38,284 nt of DNA from Frigidibacter sp. SD6-1 (GTDB lineage Bacteria > Pseudomonadota > Alphaproteobacteria > Rhodobacterales > Rhodobacteraceae): positions 1 to 38,284 of the forward strand of contig NZ_JARJNR010000017.1 in assembly GCF_030143255.1 (NCBI RefSeq), given 5' to 3'. This document shows, piece after piece, positions 33,002 through 38,284 of the stretch. The notes under the pieces are model-generated. The model searched no databases, was not told the origin of the DNA, and saw nothing but the letters and a program-made list of their open reading frames with translations. Each line of letters begins with the position of its first letter. Position 1 is the first letter of the stretch. The translations under genes were made by a program, and so were the position numbers.

Positions 33002-33021
33002 TTCTTGACCGCGGTCAAGAA
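33002..33021. repeat. parS-like palindrome 3 (after repC)
   Basis: TTCTTGACCGCGGTCAAGAA, a perfect 20-base palindrome with the same core (33004-33019) as the two copies near repB. It lies 16 bases after the repC stop. Confidence 0.9.
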
Positions 33022-33112
33022 CGCCGAAGAGAGAGAAAGGTTGGGGGTTTGATGGGTGACGGGAAGTGAGATCGGGAGAGTGGCTTCCGGCGCCCGTCGT
33101 GGAGAAGATCTG

Positions 33113-35284
33113 ATGACAAAAGCGGCCCAGAACATCGTCCTGTCCCCATCGCGGGACATCCCCTTCAACAAGCTCATCCTGAGCCAGTCCAATGTGCGGC
33201 GTATCAAGGCTGGCGTCTCGGTCGAGGAACTGGCCGAGGACATCGCGCGGCGCGGGCTCCTGCAGAGCCTGAACGTGCGGCCCGTGGTCGATGCTGATGG
33301 TGTCGAGACCGGCACGTTCGAGATCCCGGCCGGGGGTCGTCGTTTCCAGGCGCTGTCGCTGCTGGTGAAGCAGAAGCGGTTGGCCAAGACCGCGCCGATC
33401 CCCTGCATCGTGCGAGATGCGGCGTCGGAGATTCTCGCCGAGGACGACTCGCTGGCGGAGAACATGCAGCGCGTCGCCCTGCACCCGCTGGACCAGTTCC
33501 GCGCCTTTCAGGCTCTGCGCGAGAAGGGCCAGGGCGAGGAAGTGATAGCGGCGGCCTTCTTCGTGACGCCGCAGATCGTCAAGCAGCGCCTGAAGCTCGC
33601 CTCCGTGGCCCCTGCCCTGCTCGACGTCTATGCCGAGGATGGCATGACGCTCGAACAGCTGATTGCGTTCACGGTGAACACCGACCACGGGCGTCAGGTG
33701 CAGGTCTGGGACGCGGTGAAGAACTCCTGGAACAAAGAGCCCTACGCCATCCGCCGCATGCTGACCGAGAGCTCGGTTCGGGCCTCGGATCGTCGCGCCG
33801 TCTTCGTCGGTATCGATGCCTATGAGGCCGCGGGCGGTGTTGTGCTGCGCGATCTCTTCCAGGGCGATGATGGTGGTTGGCTCGAGGACCCTGCCCTTCT
33901 CGATCGGCTGGTGGCCGAGAAGCTTCAGGCTGAAGCCGAAGCGCTCACTTCCGAAGGCTGGAAGTGGATCGAGGTCGCGACCGACCTGCCCTATGGCTAC
34001 AGCCACGGTCTGCGGCGTCTCGTCGGTGATCCCGCGCCGATGACCGACGAGGAAAGCGCGGCCCACGCTTCGCTCCTCGCCGAGTATCGTGCGCTGGAAG
34101 AGGAGTGTTCCGGCCAAGACGAATACCCCGAGGAGATCGATGCCCGGCTCGGTCAGCTCGAGATGGCGATGGAAGCGCTCGATCAGCGGCCGCTGATCTA
34201 CAACCCGGCCGAAATCGCGCGCGCTGGCGTATTCGTGACGCTGGATCGCGACGGCAGCCTTGCGGTCTATCGCGGCTATGTCCGGCCGGAGGACGAGCCG
34301 CGCGAGGAGACCGCGGTCCAGGATGGTGATGGCGCGGACGTCACGGGGCAGGGGGGTGATGTCGGTGTTTCCAGCTGGAAACCATCGGCCACCTCCGCCG
34401 GGGGCACCGTCATCACTTCGGGTGGTCAGCCGATCGGCGTGGATGCGTCTGATGAGGAAGATGACGGTGCGCAGAAGCCGTTGCCCGAGCGGCTGGTCAT
34501 GGAACTGACGGCCCACCGGACCCTCGCGCTGCGTGAGGCCATCGGGCGGTCGCCGGGCGTGGCGCTGACGCTGCTGCTTCTGAAGCTGGTGAGGGATACC
34601 TTCCGCACCTCCTCTGCTTCGGGCAGCTGTCTCGAGGCCTCCGTGCGCCATGTCTACATGTCCGCTCAGGCGCCCGATCTGAAGGACAGCGTCGTCGCAA
34701 AGCTGGTCGATGAGCGTCACGCGGCCTGGGAGGCTGATCTGCCTCTCGGCGATGATGCCGCGCTCTGGGACTATTTGACCGTGCTCGACCAGGGCAGCCG
34801 TTTGGCGCTCCTGGCGCATTGCCTCAGCTTCGGCATCAACGCGCTCCATGAGAAGGTGAACCCCTATGGGGCGGGCATCTCCGCCAGCGGTCTGACCCGC
34901 CGCATGGCCCATGCCGATCTGGTGGCCCGTGCCGTCGATCTCGACATGGTCGAGGCGGGCTGGGAGCCGACGGTCGATGGCTATCTCAACCGTGTGCCCA
35001 AGGCCCGGATCCTCGAGGCCGTGCGCGAGGCGAAGGGGGAAGGGACCGCGCAGCTTCTCGATCACCTGAAGAAGGGCGAGATGGCCACAGAAGCCGAGCG
35101 GCTTCTCAAAGGCAGTGGCTGGTTGCCCGAGGTCCTGCGCCGAGCCGATCTGGTGACGTTCGATGGCGAGGCGGTCGGAGAAGAGCAGTGGGAAGATGCG
35201 GGCGAGCCCGAAGACATCGATCTCCCCGCCTTCCTGACGGCCGATCTGCCGGACAGCGATGCGTCGATGATGGCCGCGGAGTGA
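33113..35284 (+). CDS. Large ParB/RepB-domain protein
   Basis: The 723-residue protein has an N-terminal ParB-like domain: IPFNKLILSQSNVRRIKAGV, VEELAEDIARRGLLQSLNVR, AGGRRFQALSLL and DSLAENMQRVALHPLDQFRA. A KorB-like region follows (TPQIVKQRLKLASVAPALLD). The rest, over 400 residues, is a long C-terminal extension with an acidic linker (about 400-460) that I do not recognise. RepB above is a separate, normal-sized partition protein, so this is a second ParB-domain protein. Such large ParB-like proteins are common on alphaproteobacterial plasmids; their role (DNA binding, regulation or nuclease) is uncertain. The start at 33113 follows GGAG. Confidence 0.88.
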   Translation: MTKAAQNIVLSPSRDIPFNKLILSQSNVRRIKAGVSVEELAEDIARRGLLQSLNVRPVVDADGVETGTFEIPAGGRRFQALSLLVKQKRLAKTAPIPCIVRDAASEILAEDDSLAENMQRVALHPLDQFRAFQALREKGQGEEVIAAAFFVTPQIVKQRLKLASVAPALLDVYAEDGMTLEQLIAFTVNTDHGRQVQVWDAVKNSWNKEPYAIRRMLTESSVRASDRRAVFVGIDAYEAAGGVVLRDLFQGDDGGWLEDPALLDRLVAEKLQAEAEALTSEGWKWIEVATDLPYGYSHGLRRLVGDPAPMTDEESAAHASLLAEYRALEEECSGQDEYPEEIDARLGQLEMAMEALDQRPLIYNPAEIARAGVFVTLDRDGSLAVYRGYVRPEDEPREETAVQDGDGADVTGQGGDVGVSSWKPSATSAGGTVITSGGQPIGVDASDEEDDGAQKPLPERLVMELTAHRTLALREAIGRSPGVALTLLLLKLVRDTFRTSSASGSCLEASVRHVYMSAQAPDLKDSVVAKLVDERHAAWEADLPLGDDAALWDYLTVLDQGSRLALLAHCLSFGINALHEKVNPYGAGISASGLTRRMAHADLVARAVDLDMVEAGWEPTVDGYLNRVPKARILEAVREAKGEGTAQLLDHLKKGEMATEAERLLKGSGWLPEVLRRADLVTFDGEAVGEEQWEDAGEPEDIDLPAFLTADLPDSDASMMAAE

Positions 35285-35299
35285 TTTGAGCCATCCGGG

Positions 35300-35319
35300 G
35301 GGGCGGGGAAACCCGCCCC
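35300..35319 (+). terminator. Hairpin after the ParB-domain gene
   Basis: GGGGCGGG (35300-35307) and CCCGCCCC (35312-35319) pair over a GAAA tetraloop. Only a short T-rich tail (TTGCTCT) follows, so it is a terminator-like stem or an mRNA-end structure. Confidence 0.6.
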
Positions 35320-35347
35320 TTGCTCTCACCAAATACAGCAATATCAA

Positions 35348-35373
35348 TATGATGAATGCGAACACTCGCATTC
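35348..35373 (+). promoter_or_regulatory. Operator-like dyad and possible -10 before the 157-residue gene
   Basis: GAATGCGA (35354-35361) and TCGCATTC (35366-35373) form a perfect dyad with a 4-base loop. TATGAT (35348-35353) just before it resembles a -10 box, which would put the dyad over the transcription start. No convincing -35 box is seen. Confidence 0.5.
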
Positions 35374-35386
35374 GGGATGAGGAATC

Positions 35387-35860
35387 ATGTCTGCAACAAC
35401 CATCATCGACGCGGCCCCCTTGGGGGCGCTGATCCGCTACACCGACGGCAGTCCCAAGCCGCCGGCACGTTTCACCAAGAAGCTGGCGGCCTGGGAGCGA
35501 TCAAACGGTGTCGGCCGCCTCGTGAAGAAGGAACCGCCTCGGTCCTATCCGACCTGGACCGCTCCGGCCTCCTTCACGCTCCATGAAGGCAACTTCTCCT
35601 CGGACGGGGTGATCCTCGTCACCATCATGCGCAGCCATTCGGCGGACAGCCGTCTGATCTTCGAAGTGGCCGAGGAGCCGAAGCCCGGGCAGGTCCGCGT
35701 GCTCCTCGACTTCGGTGGCAACACTGAGCTGCTGCATCTGGCGGAATCCATCACCGCGGCCGAGCTCTGGATTGCACGGGAGGGCTATCGCAACGCGCGT
35801 TTCGAGATCGTCGGTGCTGATGACGGTGATAGGGCAGGGGGCGCGGACCTGGCCGCCTGA
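35387..35860 (+). CDS. Plasmid protein of unknown function
   Basis: The 157-residue soluble protein starts MSATTIIDAAPLGALIRYTD and contains GNFSSDGVILVTIMRSHSAD, VRVLLDFGGNTELLHLAESI and TAAELWIAREGYRNARFEIV. The fold looks alpha+beta, but I do not recognise the family. GAGGA precedes the start at 35387. It follows the ParB-domain gene by 102 bases, after a hairpin and an operator-like dyad, so it may have its own promoter. A maintenance or accessory role on the plasmid is inferred only from position. Confidence 0.7.
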   Translation: MSATTIIDAAPLGALIRYTDGSPKPPARFTKKLAAWERSNGVGRLVKKEPPRSYPTWTAPASFTLHEGNFSSDGVILVTIMRSHSADSRLIFEVAEEPKPGQVRVLLDFGGNTELLHLAESITAAELWIAREGYRNARFEIVGADDGDRAGGADLAA

Positions 35861-35873
35861 GCCCTGACAATGC

Positions 35874-35936
35874 GTGAGGGGGCCACCCATGGGAGGGCCC
35901 CTCACCGACCAGACCCTCGTCCCGCGAAATCGCGGG
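35874..35936 (+). other. Two stable hairpins in a gene-free stretch
   Basis: GTGAGGGGGCC pairs with GGCCCCTCAC (35874-35905, one bulge), and CCCGCG pairs with CGCGGG over AAAT (35921-35936). The whole stretch 35861-36246 (386 bases) holds no convincing gene but is very GC-rich and structured. A non-coding RNA or a long leader for the small gene at 36247 is possible. Confidence 0.4.
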
Positions 35937-36246
35937 GCACCAAGGATCCATGCCCAAAGAAGGAGTCGTCAACCAAGAGCCTGCCCGGGAGGCTGGCGGC
36001 GTTCCAAGCATCAACGGGACAATCGGCTCCTGACTTTGGGGCACCATCCCCCGCTCGCCATTCCCTTCCTTGCCCCGAATCCCGTCTTCGAGATCAACCC
36101 GCGAGGGGTCGGACTACGGGCAAGCCCTTGCCGCCGGGTGGATTCGGGCGAGCCGAACGCACCCGGTGATGTCAGCCAGTCTTCGGGCCTGCGGGGTCCT
36201 GTCGCGCGGGGGATGGTCCCCCGCCTCCAAGACAGGAGCCAAACAG

Positions 36247-36411
36247 ATGTCCCGCAAAGATGCTCACGCCTTCGCCGCCTCCCTCGCCGCCACGCTCATG
36301 GTCTCGATCGTCGTCTTCCAGGCAGGCGATGGTACCTTCGGCGCCGTCCCCGCCGATGAAATCGACGGCGACGAGGTTCAAGTGATCGCTGAGGTCGACC
36401 CGTGGGCATAA
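36247..36411 (+). CDS. Small single-pass membrane peptide (54 residues)
   Basis: MSRKDAHAFAASLAATLMVS continues with a hydrophobic segment (LAATLMVSIVVFQA, residues 13-26) and an acidic C-terminus (ADEIDGDEVQVIAEVDPW). AGGAG lies ten bases upstream of the ATG at 36247. A terminator-like hairpin overlaps its stop, which supports a real transcribed gene. Longer starts in the same frame lack a ribosome-binding site. Function unknown. Confidence 0.6.
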   Translation: MSRKDAHAFAASLAATLMVSIVVFQAGDGTFGAVPADEIDGDEVQVIAEVDPWA

Positions 36412-36424
36412 GGCCCACGGTTTG
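36400..36424 (+). terminator. Terminator-like hairpin over the stop of the small gene
   Basis: CCGTGGGC (36400-36407) pairs with GCCCACGG (36413-36420) over ATAAG, followed by TTTG. The stop codon of the 54-residue gene is inside the loop. Confidence 0.65.
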
Positions 36425-36549
36425 TCCCGAGAGCTCGGCATCGGGGCAGGGTCCCCGATCCGGTCCGTTCGGCTTTCAGACCTCTCGGTGGCCCGGAAAT
36501 CTGAGCCGACGCGGAGGTCGGCACGACTGCCCAAGGAGCCGAACGCCCG

Positions 36550-36576
36550 GTGTCGGGCTTACGGTCCGCCCGACAC
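36550..36576. terminator. Dyad over the fic stop codon
   Basis: GTGTCGGGC (36550-36558) and GCCCGACAC (36568-36576) form a 9-base stem with a 9-base loop containing the fic stop. There is no clear T-run on the minus-strand exit, so it may be a Rho-dependent or mRNA-stabilising structure. Confidence 0.5.
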
Positions 36577-37653
36577 GTCGAGGAAGAGTTTCACTAGGGC
36601 GACGTTGATGAAGTAGTTGTGCTTTCCAGAGCGGTGCTTTTCGACAAAGCCATGCTCAGCCAAGGTGTCGAGATACTTCGCGGCCGTCTGCCGACTGACA
36701 TCCAGATCGTTCTGCAGATACTCGATCCGGGTGTACGGATGGCGAAACAAGTTGTTCAGAAGTTCCTGGCTGTAAATCTTCGGCAAGTCTTCACGTAGCC
36801 GATGCTTCACGTCCGCCATTTGCTGTCGGATGCCGGTGACGATCTCGACTGTTGTGGCAGAAGTCTCTGCAACGGCCTCCAGCATGTAGATGACCCAGGG
36901 TTCCCAATCGCCCGTGTCGCGCACCGCCTGAAGGTGCCTGTAGTAGTCCGCTTTGTTACGGGTGATGAACCGCGACAGGTAGAGCACCGGGATGTCGAGC
37001 AACCCCGTTCTGGTCAGATAAAGTACGTTGAGGATGCGCCCGATACGTCCGTTCCCATCCGGAAACGGGTGGATGCTTTCGAACTGATGATGGATCAAAG
37101 CCATCTTGATCAAGGGGTCGAGTGCGCAGAGGTCATCGTCGTTGATGAACCGTTCAAGCGCGGTCATGTGGCGGACAATTTCATGCGCATCCTGGGGGGG
37201 AACGAAGACGATCTCCCCTGTTTGCTCGTTCTTCAGGGCCGTTCCCGGGGTCGCACGAAACCCGTCGCTACGGCCCTTCAGCAAGCGGAACATGTCGATG
37301 AGCGCCGAATTCGGGATGAGGCCGCCGGTTTCGCCCAAGCGTGCGTATCCGAGGCGCAGAGCGTCGCGATACAGGGCTACTTCCTTTGCCGCAGGGGACT
37401 GCGGATCGTCAGGGAAAACATCCGCCTGAAACAGTTCATCCTGCGTAGTGACGATGTTTTCGACTTCCGACGAAGCTTTGGCTTCCTGAAGAGCCAGCGT
37501 GTCGATCAGGATGCCTTGGTTCGGAATGGTCTTGGCCTGACCCTTCAGATCCGCAAGCGCGCGGCTGGCGCGAGCGAGCGCCTTCAGGACCGGAACGGTT
37601 TCGATCTCGGCCGGGGGTGGCAGGGCGGGAATGGCATAGGTCGGCTTTAACAT
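36559..37653 (-). CDS. Fic-family protein (class II-like, with own inhibitory motif)
   Basis: The 364-residue protein has the complete Fic motif HPFPDGNGRIGR (residues 195-206), expected to transfer AMP or related groups to target proteins. An inhibitory helix motif SxxxEN (S61 to N66 in SSEVEN) lies N-terminal of it, typical of class II Fic enzymes. A Fic_N-like N-terminus precedes it, and a C-terminal winged helix (about 305-350: RIEYLQNDLDVSRQTAAKYL) suggests DNA binding and autoregulation. The start at 37653 has no strong ribosome-binding site. Repeated GTTAAGAAA-type half-sites lie just upstream. Confidence 0.93.
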   Translation of the reverse strand: MLKPTYAIPALPPPAEIETVPVLKALARASRALADLKGQAKTIPNQGILIDTLALQEAKASSEVENIVTTQDELFQADVFPDDPQSPAAKEVALYRDALRLGYARLGETGGLIPNSALIDMFRLLKGRSDGFRATPGTALKNEQTGEIVFVPPQDAHEIVRHMTALERFINDDDLCALDPLIKMALIHHQFESIHPFPDGNGRIGRILNVLYLTRTGLLDIPVLYLSRFITRNKADYYRHLQAVRDTGDWEPWVIYMLEAVAETSATTVEIVTGIRQQMADVKHRLREDLPKIYSQELLNNLFRHPYTRIEYLQNDLDVSRQTAAKYLDTLAEHGFVEKHRSGKHNYFINVALVKLFLDVSGGP

Positions 37654-37667
37654 GTGCTCCGCGTCGT

Positions 37668-37733
37668 GTTAAGAAACCGTCGTTTTTCTAACATGATCGA
37701 ACAGTCGTGTCAGCAAAAACCGGTTTCCTTAAC
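37668..37733. promoter_or_regulatory. Repeated half-sites upstream of fic
   Basis: GTTAAGAAA (37668-37676), TTTCTAAC (37685-37692, inverted) and TTTCCTTAAC (37724-37733, inverted) surround the presumed fic promoter. The outer pair also shares GTTAAGAAACCG against CGGTTTCCTTAAC. Such spaced half-sites could be bound by the Fic protein's own winged helix. Confidence 0.5.
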
Positions 37734-37772
37734 TTGGGCCATGCTTCGCCCGGGCGGGGTCACCCAACTCCG

Positions 37773-38090
37773 TCAGACCGCCAGAGCGCTCGGGTCCTTG
37801 CCGGCGTTGATGTGGTCTGCGAACCACTGCGGTTTCCGGCCCCGGCCCGACCAGGTGAGGGCCGCGTTCTCAGGGTGCCTATACTTCGCGAGGGCCGGCG
37901 CACGGGTGGCTTTCACCTCAATACCGATCAGTTCGGCGAGGGAGTAGCCCATCTCCTTGGCGATGGCTTCCAGCTTAGTGCGGGCTTCGGCCTTATGACG
38001 GTCCTCATAGGTGGAAATCGCCTTGGCGAGGTCCTTCTGCAATTGCCGCAGTGCCTTGAGCGACATCGCCTCGAGATTGAAATCAGCCAT
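37773..38090 (-). CDS. H-NS-family nucleoid protein
   Basis: The 105-residue protein has an N-terminal coiled-coil oligomerisation part (LEAMSLKALRQLQKDLAKAI, about 6-25, with the helix continuing to about 50). The C-terminal H-NS DNA-binding motif is KYRHPENAALTWSGRGRKPQ, continuing WFADHI. The GRGRKPQW loop contacts AT-rich minor grooves. Plasmid-borne H-NS-like proteins (HvrA type in Rhodobacterales) can silence transferred DNA. The start at 38090 fits the family. Confidence 0.93.
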   Translation of the reverse strand: MADFNLEAMSLKALRQLQKDLAKAISTYEDRHKAEARTKLEAIAKEMGYSLAELIGIEVKATRAPALAKYRHPENAALTWSGRGRKPQWFADHINAGKDPSALAV

Positions 38091-38284
38091 TGGGCCCTCG
38101 TGTCCTGAATGATGCGTCCGGGATAGCCGTCAGGCTGCAACATCGCAACTCCCACGGAGGACGCCGCGATAGGGCAGGGGGATGAGGTTGGCTTGAGCTG
38201 CCGGGTCGGCGGTTTCACAACTGGGCACCTCGATTTTTTTGCCTTTCAGTTCCGGTTTGGCGGCCTGAAGCCTTCAGGAAGCGG
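38091..38284. other. Upstream region of the H-NS gene, right edge
   Basis: No gene is seen in this 194-base end. It probably contains the H-NS promoter; a frame crossing it on the minus strand is a shadow of the H-NS gene. Confidence 0.5.

Noticed and set aside
34309-34318. GACCGCGGTC inside the ParB-domain gene as a fourth parS site
   Set aside because: Only the central ten bases match; the flanking TT/AA and outer bases of the three real copies are missing.
32942-35371. An 809-residue open frame on the minus strand opposite the ParB-domain gene
   Set aside because: It is a GC-rich shadow: composition is Arg/Gly/His-rich, there is no recognisable domain, and the plus-strand frame carries clear ParB motifs and a good ribosome-binding site.
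1-38284. CRISPR array, tRNA or rRNA genes
   Set aside because: No regularly spaced repeats of CRISPR type, no cloverleaf-like sequence and no rRNA stretches were seen.

Overview
The window looks like part of an accessory replicon of a GC-rich alphaproteobacterium, most likely Rhodobacterales. The main evidence is a complete repA-repB-repC replication and partition operon (29570-32985). It carries three copies of a parS-like palindrome and a counter-transcribed RNA between repB and repC. Around it lie other plasmid-type genes: a large ParB-domain protein, a RHE_PE00001-type HTH protein, a serine recombinase, a PIN-domain toxin-antitoxin pair, a Fic protein and an H-NS-like protein. I see no rRNA, tRNA or CRISPR array.

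Left part (1-7701): a truncated LysR gene, then a same-strand run of seven genes. These encode two exported proteins, a DoxX membrane protein, two glutathionyl-hydroquinone-reductase-like GSTs, an FMN glutamate-synthase-like protein fused to two CDGSH iron-sulfur motifs, and a hemerythrin-domain protein. Together they suggest detoxification of quinones or other electrophiles, or redox repair. 7702-10602 holds a decayed IS3-type remnant and a complete IS66-family element (8041-10406) with near-perfect terminal repeats and an 8-bp target duplication. The insertion split a small membrane-protein gene that sits at the end of an isochorismatase operon.

Middle (10602-16879): a Tat-exported isochorismatase-like hydrolase diverges from a LysR regulator. 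A tightly packed minus-strand operon follows (DoxX, LtrA-like membrane protein, ferredoxin-like/double-CDGSH protein, pirin, methyltransferase). A rhomboid protease lies beyond. DoxX, CDGSH and LysR recur here, so the two regions share a redox-stress theme. 17184-18923 holds an exported TrbM-like protein and a winged-helix protein behind a structured leader.

19172-25800 is a regulator/dehydrogenase region. A TetR-DUF418 pair diverges from an SDR, SnoaL-like and membrane-protein operon, with two TetR-type operators between them. Two further SDRs diverge from an AraC-type regulator. 25943-29312 carries the toxin-antitoxin pair, the RHE_PE00001 protein and a recombinase with a res-like site.

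Right part (29570-38090): repABC is followed by a 723-residue ParB-domain protein, a conserved-looking 157-residue protein, a 54-residue membrane peptide, Fic and H-NS. The best-supported structural observations are the exact IS66 footprint with the reconstructed disrupted gene, the three parS palindromes around repC, and the antisense RNA with a consensus-like promoter and terminator. The most interesting biological candidate is the 727-7701 operon, with its CDGSH/FMN fusion set between two divergent GST paralogues. Functions are assigned from recognised motifs only; no database search was run.
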